A stretch of 41,595 bases of DNA, taken from the NCBI GenBank assembly GCA_041399085.1, contig JAWKTM010000063.1, positions 1-41,595 on the forward strand. Reading direction: 5' to 3'. The stretch is from JAWKTM01 sp041399085. Lineage in GTDB: Bacteria > Planctomycetota > Planctomycetia > Pirellulales > Pirellulaceae. The translations under genes were made by a program, and so were the position numbers. Numbering within the stretch: the first letter of the stretch is position 1; the number at the start of each line of letters is the position of its first letter. Under the pieces are notes generated by a model. It saw only the letters and a program-made list of their open reading frames with translations. It was not told the origin of the DNA and made no database searches. Positions 16,606 to 26,100 of this stretch are shown here, piece after piece.

Positions 16606-17853
16606 ATGAACCACGAATCAAACACCAGCACACCGTCCCCGTCGAATACCGAAACGGTCGAAGTCCGCGGGCACATTATCGACAGCCTGATTCTGCCCAA
16701 GATTCTGGACTGCATCACGACCGCCGGCGGAACGTTTCAGATCCGGCAGATCGCGATCGGCCAAGCACGCCAGGACCCCAGCTTCGCCGTCGTCGAGGTC
16801 CAGGCCGACTCGGCCGAACGACTCCAACTGATTCTGGACGACATTCGCGATCACGGAGCGACGCCGATTCACGCCACCGACTGCCAGCTCTCGACCGCCG
16901 ATGTCGCCGGAGCGTTCCCCGAAGGTTTCTACAGCACCACGAACTCACGCACGTTTGTGCGGCTGGACGGCGACTGGATCGAAGTCGAATCGCAGGAGAT
17001 GGACTGCGGCATCGTGGTTGACCGCCACCGACGACGGGCTCGCTGCGTGCCGATGACCGAAGTGTCGATCGGCGACGAATTGGTCGTGGGACACAGCGGC
17101 GTCCGCGTCCAACCGGTCGAACGATCCGCCGACCGCCAAGCGTTCGAGTTCATGAACAGCGCCGTCTCCACCGAGAAGCCAAAAGGCGTCGCCATCCGCC
17201 AAGTGGCCGAACAATTGCGGCAGGTGAAACAACGCGGCGGCAAGTCGCTGTTGGTGGGCGGACCCGCGATCGTTCACACCGGCAGCGTCGAACACGTCTG
17301 CCAACTCATCCGCAGCGGCTATATTCAAACGCTGTTCGCCGGCAATGCTTTGGCTACGCACGATATCGAACAAGCTCTGTTCGGCACCAGTCTCGGCGTG
17401 CGGCTCGATCGAGGCGACATCGTCGAAGCGGGCCACGAACATCATCTCCGCGCGATCAATCGTATTCGCCGATTGGGCGGAATTCGCGAAGCGGTCGAAC
17501 AAGGCATACTAACCAGCGGCATCATGTTCGAATGCATCCGTCACAACGTTGACTTCCTGCTGGCCGGCAGCATCCGCGACGACGGTCCGTTGCCCGAAGT
17601 TATCACGGACGTGCTGGAAGCCCAGCGTCAAATGCGAGCCAAACTGGCGGGCGTCGAATTCTGTTTGATGATCGCCACGACACTGCATTCGATCGCCGTC
17701 GGCAATCTGCTACCCGCGTGGGTCCGAGTCGCCTGCGTGGACATCAACCCCTCCACGGTCATCAAACTCAACGACCGCGGCTCCTTCCAAACCGTCGGCA
17801 TCGTCACCGACGTGGAACCATTTCTTAGTTCACTGTTGCGAGAATTAAAATAA
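16606..17853 (+). CDS. LOR/SDH bifunctional-enzyme-domain protein (TIGR00300 type; possible ornithine cyclodeaminase)
   Basis: 415 aa from ATG 16606; an in-frame upstream start at 16519 would add 29 residues that read through the hairpin. The N-terminal half (VRGHIIDSLILPKILDCITT ... GGTFQIRQIAIGQ) and the C-terminal half (GGPAIVHTGSVEHVCQLIRS; GNALATHDIEQALFGTSLG; SGIMFECIRHNVDFLLAGSI; CVDINPSTVIKLNDRGSFQT) match the LOR/SDH domain. That domain is found in archaeal TIGR00300 proteins, some reported as ornithine cyclodeaminases, and fused to arginine dihydrolase in cyanobacteria. It binds NAD in a Rossmann-like fold. A role in arginine/ornithine/proline metabolism is inferred by family. It seems monocistronic. 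Confidence 0.82.
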   Translation: MNHESNTSTPSPSNTETVEVRGHIIDSLILPKILDCITTAGGTFQIRQIAIGQARQDPSFAVVEVQADSAERLQLILDDIRDHGATPIHATDCQLSTADVAGAFPEGFYSTTNSRTFVRLDGDWIEVESQEMDCGIVVDRHRRRARCVPMTEVSIGDELVVGHSGVRVQPVERSADRQAFEFMNSAVSTEKPKGVAIRQVAEQLRQVKQRGGKSLLVGGPAIVHTGSVEHVCQLIRSGYIQTLFAGNALATHDIEQALFGTSLGVRLDRGDIVEAGHEHHLRAINRIRRLGGIREAVEQGILTSGIMFECIRHNVDFLLAGSIRDDGPLPEVITDVLEAQRQMRAKLAGVEFCLMIATTLHSIAVGNLLPAWVRVACVDINPSTVIKLNDRGSFQTVGIVTDVEPFLSSLLRELK

Positions 17854-18173
17854 ACTCGACCGCTTCTTCAGGTCACCTTCCTACCTACCCATACCTCGCA
17901 GGCAATGGATTTCGCCTGTGAGAATGCCGAACGAGCCGCTTACAATCACCCACTAGTATGGAATACGACTGGTTTTCTGCATTACTCCCGCAAGAACATT
18001 TCGAGGCTCACTCCTAGGTGTTAGCGGGTTCGCTATGCCACGATCTCAGATGGCAACTCGGGCTTGTTGCAGCGCTCTTCGACGTTATCTATGGTGAACT
18101 AGCGCTATTGTCATCAGCTTGCACTTATGCGACGTTCGGGCGTAATCTCTCCGTTTCATCTCGAAGGACCTTC
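17854..18173. other. Intergenic stretch with a terminator-like hairpin
   Basis: 320 bases. CTCGCAGGC (17895-17903) and GCCTGTGAG (17914-17922) form a 9-bp stem with one G:U pair, 42 bases after the LOR/SDH stop. There is no T-run, so termination is only possible. The remainder, less GC-rich than the flanks, presumably carries the promoter for the lipoprotein/DUF1559 pair; no clear boxes are seen. Confidence 0.4.
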
Positions 18174-18593
18174 ATGCGATTCGATCATTGTTGCTTCAAA
18201 TGGCTATTTGGCTTGTTGCTGGCATTACCTCTGCTCGGATGTGGTAGTGGAGACAACAACGTTTCCGCGACGGGCAAAGCCACTTATAACGGCACGCCGT
18301 TGACGAACGGCTCAATCACCTATCATCCGGACTCTTCTCAGGGAAACTCAGCAGGCATCATGGCGGCGTCCGAGATTGACGGACAAGGAAACTATCAAAT
18401 TACGGCTCCACCGGGTTGGTACAAAGTCACCGTGGTTGTCGAAAAGCCCAGAGCCGCCGAAGGAGCGGATGCCTACGCGCTGCCCGAGTATCTAACTCCA
18501 GAAAAATATGCGTCGATCGAATCCACCCCCTTCTCGATCGAACTGAAGCCAGGGGCGGATGCCGGAGCTTATGATTTGGAACTAACTGACTAA
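18174..18593 (+). CDS. Small lipoprotein (carboxypeptidase-regulatory/transthyretin-like)
   Basis: 139 aa from ATG 18174, preceded by AAGGA. The N-terminus FKWLFGLLLALPLLGCGSG is a signal peptide with lipobox LLGC, so the mature protein is lipid-anchored. The remainder (ATGKATYNGTPLTNGSITYH ... GNYQITAPPGWYKVTVVVEK) resembles a small beta-sandwich domain frequent in planctomycete lipoproteins encoded next to DUF1559 genes. It lies 52 bases before the DUF1559 gene, so they form a pair. No catalytic residues are evident. Confidence 0.85.
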   Translation: MRFDHCCFKWLFGLLLALPLLGCGSGDNNVSATGKATYNGTPLTNGSITYHPDSSQGNSAGIMAASEIDGQGNYQITAPPGWYKVTVVVEKPRAAEGADAYALPEYLTPEKYASIESTPFSIELKPGADAGAYDLELTD

Positions 18594-18645
18594 TGTTTGC
18601 TTGCGTCGTTGTTTTTCCACTTATTTATGCAGTCGAGGAGAAGGT

Positions 18646-19644
18646 ATGAAGAGAATTGGCTCGCCCAGGAGTGGACCCGCGGGGTTCACGCTCGTTGAGT
18701 TGCTGGTGGTCATCGCAATTATTGGCGTACTCGTCGCCATGCTGCTTCCCGCCGTTCAAGCCGCCCGCGAAGCGGCCCGACGTTCAAGCTGCAGCAACAA
18801 TTTAAAGCAGTTGGCATTGGCATGTCACAATTACCACGACACTTATAAAAAGTTCCCACCTACAACGTACGACGGACAATACAACGTCAATAGCCGCGGC
18901 TTTAGCTGGATCACCAAGGTGCTCCCATTCATCGAGCAACAACCGCTCTATGACCAGATTGGCGTCCAGTTGGGTGGAAACGTTTCCGGCACGGCCGGCG
19001 GCGGCACATCGGGAATGGCACTGAGAATGGATGACCTGATTAACGGAACCCGCGTCCGACAAATGCGACTAGAACCGTTGCGTTGTCCCAGCGATGTTAC
19101 TTCGGAATTGGCCACGGTAGTTGCGAATAGCTTTGGCGCGTCGGGAGGCTCCGCAACCACGAGCTATAAAGGCGTTAATGGCAGCAATTGGGGGTGGGGA
19201 GGTCTGAATATCTCACACAATGGCACTAATAACGGGCTGGATCAAGGTAGCGGTATGTTCGACCGTTATATGATTCATGCGGGGATGAACACTTGGGACG
19301 CCAACTGCAAAGTCATCAACTTTGCTGCCGTGACTGATGGCACCGCCAATACATTCATGATCGGCGAGTCATCGAATCGCATCTCAGAACACACAGGCTG
19401 TTGGTTGCACTTCAACCATACGTCCGGTTCCTGCGCGATTCCCTTAAACTTCAAGCAGCCGAGCGGGCAATTCTGGCCTGCGAACGATTGGGGCAGGAAT
19501 TACTCCTTCCACAGCTTCCACCCCGGTGGAGCGCAGTTCGCCTTGGCCGACGCTTCCGTCCGCTTCGTGGCCGACACGATTGACATCAACATCTATCGTG
19601 GCTTGGCGACGATTCAACAGGGCGAAGCGGTTCAGGTGCCTTAG
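18646..19644 (+). CDS. DUF1559 protein with type IV pilin-like N-terminus
   Basis: 332 aa from ATG 18646, chosen because GGAGAAGG precedes it. It has a prepilin motif (GFTLVELLVVIAIIGVLVAM), then the DUF1559 signature (LLPAVQAAREAARRSSCSNN followed by LKQLALACHNYHD). The C-terminal region SFHPGGAQFALADASVRFVA is the H-x9-DG-like tail used to define the family. Planctomycete genomes hold dozens to hundreds of these; they are thought to be exported through a type II secretion or pilin-like pathway, with unknown function. Followed by a strong terminator, so it ends the transcription unit. Confidence 0.95.
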   Translation: MKRIGSPRSGPAGFTLVELLVVIAIIGVLVAMLLPAVQAAREAARRSSCSNNLKQLALACHNYHDTYKKFPPTTYDGQYNVNSRGFSWITKVLPFIEQQPLYDQIGVQLGGNVSGTAGGGTSGMALRMDDLINGTRVRQMRLEPLRCPSDVTSELATVVANSFGASGGSATTSYKGVNGSNWGWGGLNISHNGTNNGLDQGSGMFDRYMIHAGMNTWDANCKVINFAAVTDGTANTFMIGESSNRISEHTGCWLHFNHTSGSCAIPLNFKQPSGQFWPANDWGRNYSFHSFHPGGAQFALADASVRFVADTIDINIYRGLATIQQGEAVQVP

Positions 19645-19673
19645 TCGACATGTGACCGTATTCCGACAAAACA

Positions 19674-19706
19674 AAAGCCGGCGATTGAATCGCCGGCTTT
19701 CTTTTT
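19674..19706 (+). terminator. Terminator after the DUF1559 gene
   Basis: Perfect 13-bp inverted repeat AAAGCCGGCGATT (19674-19686)/AATCGCCGGCTTT (19688-19700) followed by CTTTTT. The A-rich upstream arm makes it usable from both strands; the minus-strand HIT gene ends 45 bases away. Confidence 0.9.
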
Positions 19707-19750
19707 GGAATATCCCTAATCGCCGCTTCGAGCTTAACAGTTGGACTCAA

Positions 19751-20095
19751 TTACCCGGGTGGCCAACTCAGCGCGCGGCCACCGAGGAGGTGGAAGTGTA
19801 GATGATCGACGGATTGGCCGCCGTCGGCACCGCAATTCACGACAACGCGGTAACCGCCGCCAAGCTCTAATTCTTCCGCCAAGCGTTGGATCACGAGATA
19901 GATGTGGCCGATCAACGCTTGATCTTCGTCGGCCAGATCCGCGAGCGAGGGAATCTCTTTCCTCGGAATCACCAGCACATGCGTGGGCGCCTGCGGTTGA
20001 ATGTCGCGGAACGCTAAGCAATGTTCGTCTTCGTGGACGATGTCCGCCGGAATTTCCTTGTCCAGAATACGTTTAAAAATCGTCTTCTCACTCAT
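19751..20095 (-). CDS. HIT-family (histidine triad) nucleotide-binding protein
   Basis: 114 aa from the ATG at 20093-20095, preceded by AAGGAGG, which decides this start over the upstream ATG at 20137. Begins MSEKTIFKRILDKEIPADIV, carries APTHVLVIPRKEI and ends with the triad HLHFHLLGGRALSWPPG (HxHxHxx). It belongs to the HinT/PKCI branch, which hydrolyses purine nucleoside phosphoramidates such as AMP-lysine. Cytosolic housekeeping enzyme of standard length. It lies downstream of the ThuA gene on the same strand but is separated from it by a terminator. Confidence 0.96.
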   Translation of the reverse strand: MSEKTIFKRILDKEIPADIVHEDEHCLAFRDIQPQAPTHVLVIPRKEIPSLADLADEDQALIGHIYLVIQRLAEELELGGGYRVVVNCGADGGQSVDHLHFHLLGGRALSWPPG

Positions 20096-20110
20096 CCTGC
20101 GTTTCCTCCT

Positions 20111-20150
20111 TAAAGAAAGAACCGGCCGACTCACCATCGCAGCCGGCCGG
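20111..20150 (-). terminator. Minus-strand terminator between ThuA and HIT genes
   Basis: CGGCCGG (20144-20150 on plus) pairs with CCGGCCG (20122-20128), 7 bp with a 15-nt loop; on the minus strand it is followed by TTCTTTCTTT. It lies about 55 bases after the ThuA stop and just before the HIT ribosome site. Confidence 0.7.
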
Positions 20151-20203
20151 CTCTTGTTATCCGCGCATTAACTTTGACAAAGCTTGTCGTTGATCGTCTT
20201 ATA

Positions 20204-21223
20204 CTATTGACTCTGCAGTTGCCCGGCCTTCAACTCATGATCCGCTGGCTTGACGCCCTTCGTGAATCCGTTGAATCCATAAAACGTGGGCTTGTAGTCG
20301 CCGACGACTTCCACATTCGCCTTTTCCGGCACGTCCATGTCCAGCAAATGATAGACGCCATTGACGATCAATCGGCGTAAATCCTCGCATTCCAAGTCCA
20401 CGGACGCACCCATGGTGGTTGTGAGCACGTGGTTCGTCTTGCCGTTTTCGTGCTGATAGTCCTTCAACCACACGAGCGGCATCATGGGATCGTTTTTCGG
20501 GCCTTCCACGGGCTCGTCCGTCGGGCTCATCCCTTTCAACACTTGACCGTGCATCAGGATCTTGGCGTCTTCGGTCAAGTTGCGCACGCCGTAGACATCC
20601 GTCGGCCCGAAGACATCGGACACGCCGTTCAGCACAGGGTGGTCCTTGTATTCGGGATTGGTCACACCACGCGTCGCCTCGCGTTTATGGCCGCCATGAT
20701 GGCTGATCCAGGTCTCGCCCAGCACCTGCTGTCCGAATCCTCCCCGCCAGTCGCGATTTCGCCAATCGTACTTGGCGTAAGGACTATCCTTTTGTCGAGA
20801 GTACGAGAACGCGTGGGTGGACGTTCGCAATCCGATAATCGGTTTGCCAGACTCGACGAAATCCACGAAATGCTTCATCTGATCGTCCGGCAGCTCACGA
20901 AACCGCAGCAAGATGATCGCCAAGTCCGCCGAATCGAGGGCTTCCATTCCCGGAATGTTGGTTTGCGTATTTGGATCGATCGTGCCGTCCTCTGGGTTGA
21001 TCGGGAACAGCACCGTGCACTTAAATCCGTGCCGGACCGCCAACAACTTGCCCAACATCGGCAGAGCTTCCTCGGAACGATATTCCTCGTCGCCGGAGAT
21101 CAACACGATGTGTTTTCCCTTGCCAGGGCCATCGGTACCTTCATAAACCACCCATTGGCTCGCAGCGCGAGCCAACGGAACACACAAGAACAAGGCCGCC
21201 AAAGCCAACAAACTGAAACGCAT
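20204..21223 (-). CDS. Secreted ThuA-like domain protein
   Basis: 339 aa from the ATG at 21221-21223, preceded by AAAGGAA; an open extension to 21367 lacks a signal sequence and is not used. Signal peptide MRFSLLALAALFLCVPLARA. The mature part carries the ThuA fold (a glutamine-amidotransferase-like fold): HIVLISGDEEYRSEEALPML, DLAIILLRFRELPDDQMKHF, SGKPIIGLRTSTHAFSYS, HHGGHKREATRGV and HPVLNGVSDVFGPTDVYGV. In planctomycetes such proteins are common near PVC-type dehydrogenases and are linked by context to sugar breakdown; no substrate can be assigned. Periplasmic. Confidence 0.9.
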   Translation of the reverse strand: MRFSLLALAALFLCVPLARAASQWVVYEGTDGPGKGKHIVLISGDEEYRSEEALPMLGKLLAVRHGFKCTVLFPINPEDGTIDPNTQTNIPGMEALDSADLAIILLRFRELPDDQMKHFVDFVESGKPIIGLRTSTHAFSYSRQKDSPYAKYDWRNRDWRGGFGQQVLGETWISHHGGHKREATRGVTNPEYKDHPVLNGVSDVFGPTDVYGVRNLTEDAKILMHGQVLKGMSPTDEPVEGPKNDPMMPLVWLKDYQHENGKTNHVLTTTMGASVDLECEDLRRLIVNGVYHLLDMDVPEKANVEVVGDYKPTFYGFNGFTKGVKPADHELKAGQLQSQ

Positions 21224-21501
21224 TCTGAGTTCCTTTTCCGGGAGACATGATTCGACTCGAAGGCCAACGGCTCGGCTAGCCGCGGCCGACCGCGTACCAT
21301 CATCCCCACGGAGCGGCCGCAACTCAAGCCACCGGACAGAAAACACGCGAACCGCGTTTGTCCCCAACTCGAATGTCGGATAAATTCTTGAGCAGCGCGG
21401 GCCGTCCGGCGACCGCGAGACCCAATCCGATCACTTGGCGGTCACGCCGCTCAGCGCGGCTGCCCCCATCGCGGAAGACATTCACTGGAAAGGAAGACAT
21501 G

Positions 21502-22524
21502 ATGCGCTACGCAACGCGTGCTTGGATAGCAATGCCTTTGTTAATCGTCGCTGCGATCACGGGCACGGCGAACGCTCAAACGGCCGCGGAGAAAATCCAA
21601 TCGGCATTCGAGAAATCGAAATCCGTCGATTCATTGGCCGGCTATGACCAGTTGCTCGAGCTGTGCGACGAGATCCGCGGAATGCAGCTCACATCGGCCC
21701 AAAGCGACTACGTCCGTAAGCTCTCCGCCTGGGGTCAAGATCGACGAGGCGAATTGCGGGCGGCACGTGCCGCGGAGCTCGCTCGATCCGGCGACGCGGA
21801 GGGCGCGGCCAAGTTGGACGCGGCGGCATTGGCCGACTTCGAAGCCGCCGTGAAGAACGATCCCACGCGCTGGAAGGCGGCTCACAATCGTGGCGTCAGC
21901 TATGCGGTCGCCGGACGATACGACGAAGCGATTGCCGATTTCAGCTCGGTTATTCAACTCAATCCGTCGCATGCCAACGCTTGGTTCAACCGCGCGGAAA
22001 TTCGCTACGAATTGGGCCAGTACAAAGAGGCCTTGGCCGACTACAACCGAACGGTTGAGCTGAACCCGAAGGACGCCGGAGCCTACACCAGCCGCGGGCA
22101 CGCTCATTTCGCGCTCCGGCAATTCGAGGCGGGGCTGCGCGACTACGACCAAGCCGTGCGGATGAATCGTTCGGCCGAAACGTTGGTCGACCGAGCGGAC
22201 GCCTACCGCAGCTTGGCCCGCTGGCAAGAAGCCGCCAACGATTATCGGGCGGCCATCGAGCTGGCGGCAAATGACGCTCGCACGCTGCAAAGCGCCGCGT
22301 GGTTCATGGCCACGTGTCCCGATTCGCGGTTCCGCAACGAGGATCTGGCGCTCCGCGCGGCGCAACGAGCCGTCGAACTCACGATGATCGACGATTGGCG
22401 CAACCTCGATACGCTGGCCGCCGCTCAAGCCAACGCGGGACAATGGGACGATGCTATTTCGAATGTCGAAAAGGCATTGGCCGCCGCTCCCAACGAAGAT
22501 CTGAGACATTGGACGCGAGGCTGA
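21502..22524 (+). CDS. Secreted TPR protein (3' end probably frameshifted)
   Basis: 340 aa as read. ATG codons stand at 21499 and 21502; AGGA at 21491-21494 is better spaced for 21502. Signal peptide (WIAMPLLIVAAITGTANA), then at least four TPR units (AHNRGVSYAVAGRYDEAIAD; AWFNRAEIRYELGQYKEALA; AYTSRGHAHFALRQFEAGLR). The C-terminus ends EDLRHWTRG, but the frame one base back continues TLDARLKLYQAKQAYRQE to a stop at 22560-22562. That is how this type of TPR protein normally ends, with RLxLYxxxxxYR. A single base seems to be missing at 22501-22508. The protein is probably a periplasmic scaffold. Confidence 0.88.
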   Translation: MRYATRAWIAMPLLIVAAITGTANAQTAAEKIQSAFEKSKSVDSLAGYDQLLELCDEIRGMQLTSAQSDYVRKLSAWGQDRRGELRAARAAELARSGDAEGAAKLDAAALADFEAAVKNDPTRWKAAHNRGVSYAVAGRYDEAIADFSSVIQLNPSHANAWFNRAEIRYELGQYKEALADYNRTVELNPKDAGAYTSRGHAHFALRQFEAGLRDYDQAVRMNRSAETLVDRADAYRSLARWQEAANDYRAAIELAANDARTLQSAAWFMATCPDSRFRNEDLALRAAQRAVELTMIDDWRNLDTLAAAQANAGQWDDAISNVEKALAAAPNEDLRHWTRG

Positions 22525-22610
22525 AACTCTACCAAGCCAAGCAAGCGTACCGCCAGGAATGAAGCTGCGTTAAGCTGACTTCAATCAGGCGAAGCAAGCC
22601 AGCGATACCC

Positions 22611-23112
22611 TCAGGGAAATAGCCGACGAGGCCGCTCGGCAACCCAGTCAGGTTGCGGCCTCACATAGTCAAGCCAAACATATACGCTTTGACCGCTCGT
22701 GGATTCATAGCGACGATTTCCACGCTCAGCTTATGATTGCCGGCCTTGAGCAAGCGAGGCGGAAAGTCCAACACACCCGTCGTAATCACATCGGGATCAT
22801 TGTAGAGATCACCGGCGGCTTTAACGGTTCGCCATCGAACGTGTCTGAGCTGGACAATCCCGTAGTCACGGGCCTTGGTCATCACCACCTCAATCTTATA
22901 CTCACCGGCTTCCGCGACTGGGATTTCAAAGTTAACTGCTCATAGACGCCCGTCCACCATAAATGGTCAGCGCGCCCCTCCATGCGTCCTTGGGGGAAAT
23001 TGCCCATCGGTTGACTGCGCTTAAGCCGCCAGTCACAATAATCTTCAGCGATTCTCCTCGATCGCCCCCGGCACGCGTTTCGTCCGTGGATCAATTGGGG
23101 CTCGCGGTCCTT
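22611..23112 (-). pseudogene. Frame-broken C-terminal module of the PVC-type dehydrogenase
   Basis: Minus-strand translation, joined across frames, reads LKGPRAPIDPRTKRVPGAIE, ESLKIIVTGGLS, SQPMGNFPQG, ADHLWWTGV, FEIPVAEAGEYKIEVVMTKA-RDYGIVQL, DGEPLKPPV, DLYNDPDVITTGVLDF, LKAGNHKLSVEIVAMNPRAV and GLDYVRP. This is the order of a galactose-binding-like module that I know at the C-terminus of PVC-type haem dehydrogenases and some DUF2961 proteins. At least seven frame changes occur, each explained by one missing base (for example GG to G before GATCTCTAC and before ACTATGTG). Probably it once was the C-terminal ~160 residues of the neighbouring gene. Genuine decay or sequence error cannot be told apart here. 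Confidence 0.75.
22628..22662. terminator. Hairpin between convergent genes
   Basis: GAGGCCGC (22628-22635)/GCGGCCTC (22655-22662) with inner AACC/GGTT pairing. It lies between the ends of the TPR gene and the dehydrogenase remnant; no T-run on either side, so termination is plausible but unproven. Confidence 0.45.
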
Positions 23113-26100
23113 TCAGAACGCCACCTGGGTCGGGCTGCATAAATAAGCGTCAGAGTCAACTGCTTCGGCTACCGACAATTGATCGTGGCCTTCAGGCATC
23201 AAGGACAGCGACAACTGTTGCTCGTCAATTTCCCGTTTGGCGACAACCACCGTGTCGTTGATCGTGCGAACCGTAAAAGCGCTATCGGTTTCCTTCACCA
23301 CCAATCCCGAGATCACTCGTCCATCATCCATTACAAAGATCGACATGCGATAGTCTTTGCCTAACACCGCACTGGGATCCAAGATATTCTCCAGAAGATA
23401 GTCCAAGTTCGCGCGATTCGATCCGGTAATGTCCGGCCCCACTTTTCCGCCTTCACCGAACAATGTGTGACAGGCGGCACAAGTCTTAGCAAACACGCGA
23501 CGACCGTTGCTGGTATCCGCCCCAGTCAACTTGGGTTCCGTCAAACGGGTCTTCCATTCAGCGATCTTCGACTGCTTGTCCGCCGAGGTCGCTCGAATCT
23601 CGCCCCAGACTTCACGGATTCGTTTCTCCAACTCGGGCGTTTTGAACTCTAACAATTGACGCACGTGATAGGCGTGTAAGTCGGTTCGTGGAATCCGCTG
23701 ATCTTCCATCGCGTCAAGCAGCGTTAGCGCCGATTTCGGGCGTGAGACCAAAGTTCCAATCGCGTCTCGCTGTTCGTCCGCCGTCAACTTCGCGTAACGA
23801 CCGACCAGCATCTCGGAAGTCCGCGGGTCGTCGAATGCCGCTAGCGCCCGAATCGCCGCTCCTCGCAATTTCGGTTCGTCCAGCACCGCTTGGAACGACG
23901 CAACCGCCAATGCGTCCCGGCCTCGCACCAGAATGGCCAGGGCCTGCTGCCGCTGTTCCATGGGCGCCGCGGCGTCGGTGAGCTGCTCTCGCATGCGAGG
24001 AAAAATGCGGTTGTCGCCCAACAACACGGCAATTTGATCGGCTCGCTCTCGCACCGCTGGCGATTTGCTCTTTACCAATTGGTCATAAGCCGGGGTCCAA
24101 GATTCGGGCATGGGAATATCAACGCGGCCTTCGAAGGCTCGCAAGATTTCATCCAATATCATGGTTTGCGCCGCCGCATCGCCAGCCCGTGTTAATGCCG
24201 CCACTGCTTGATCCAGCAGTTGTGGATCCGCGGCCGCCCGACGTATCACATACTGCCGGATCAACGGAATCTTCGCCGACTCGGCCAACGCGATCGCCCG
24301 TTCTGGATCAGTCGCCACCAACGGCTCCATGGCATACCAATACATCAACGGCAGATTGTGATCCTCGGCGTCTTCGGCGTGACGAAGCAATCCAGCCAGC
24401 ACCGGCCAACGATGCTCGTGCGACAGTCGTTGCAACGCCGACGCCAGATACAGCCGCACGATGGCGGACGAGTCGTCCGTGGCCATTTGACTCATGCGTT
24501 CCAGCACCGCTGGCGAGACTTTTCCGTCTTCCACGGTCAGTTGAATCGCCCAGGCTCTCACATACTCGTCGCTATCGTTCAACAGCGACAACACCGCAGT
24601 GCTGGGTATTTCGCCTAACGTGTGCAGCGTCCAAAGCGCCCGTAGGCGTAACGTGGTATCTTTCTCGCCCAGCATCTCGATCAGCGGAGTTCGCATTTCC
24701 AGCGGCAATCCACTTTCCTGCAACAAACGCCGCGAGGTTCTCACATACCATTCATTCTTATGCCTTTGCAGTTCGATTAATTCATCGTCGGACAGCTTCG
24801 ACAGGTCCACGTCCACCGACTTTGGCTGACCATAAGTAACCTTGAAGATGCGGCCGTTCGTTCGATCCCAAATCTCTGGATTGGTGCGGTGACAAGCGTT
24901 CTTATCGTACCAGTCAATTAGATACACACCGCCGTCGGGACCGTACTTCAAATTGATGCCACGGAACCAGCGGTCGTTTGCCAACAACAAATCGGCGCCG
25001 TGGCGCCCGACGAACCCGCTGCCGCGACGTTCAAGCCGATCGCAGTTCACGCGGTTGCCGTGCACATTGTTCATATACAAGCCGCCCCGATATTCGTCGG
25101 GCCAGTTGTCTCCGAGATAAATCATCGCGCCGCAATGAGCGTGACCGCCACCCGCGGATAGCGTATCGGTCGGAGCGTGCGGCTCATGGCCCCACCAAGC
25201 GTGATCGCGGATGTTGCCAACATAATGAGCATGGTCGGCGATCGTTTTGATATCGTCATAAGTATGAGGATTGAAGTGCTGACCGCCCTGACGCTGGTAC
25301 CGTGCACCTTGAATCACATGATATAGATGGGGAATCACACAGGCCGTTATAAAAGCTTGCCCATGCTCGTCGAAGTCGACGCCCCACGGATTGCTGCTGC
25401 CATTCGCGAAAACTTCGAATTCATGGCGAGTCGGATGATAACGCCACACCGCCGCGTTCATGGGCGTGCGGTCTTGGTCGGGTGTTCCTGGCTTACCGAC
25501 TTTGGAATGGGTGAACACGCCGTGGCAGCCATACAGCCATCCGTCTGGCCCCCAAATGAAGGCGTTCAGCGTCTCATGCGTGTCTTGGTATCCGAATCCA
25601 TCCAACAAAATCTCGGGCTGCGAGTCCGGCTTGTCATCATGGTCTCGGTCGGGAATAAACATGAAGTACGGCGCCGCGCCGACCCAGACGCCGCCAAAGC
25701 CCACTTCCAATCCACTCACTAAATTTAGTCCGTCGATGAACACCGTTCGTTTATCCAGCGAGCCATTGCCATCCGTGTCTTCCAAAATGATGATCTTGTC
25801 GCGGCCTTCGCCCTCGGGGGCGCGAATCGGGTAAGTGTGAGCCTCAGCCACCCACAAACGTCCGCGGTGATCGATGGCGAAAGCGATCGGCTGATGCACT
25901 TGTGGCTCGCCCGCCGCCAAAGTCACATGAAACCCTTCGGGCACGGTCATGTGAGCGGCGGCTTCCTCCGGCGTGAGCCCATCGGCCATGGCTGCGGCTC
26001 GACGAGGTTGGGCGGCTTGCCAAGCGGCTTCGTCCACCGTGCGTCGCGAGTGGCGCAGCACATGGCAACCCTTCATGCCTCCCGTGGCGATATCCGGCAG

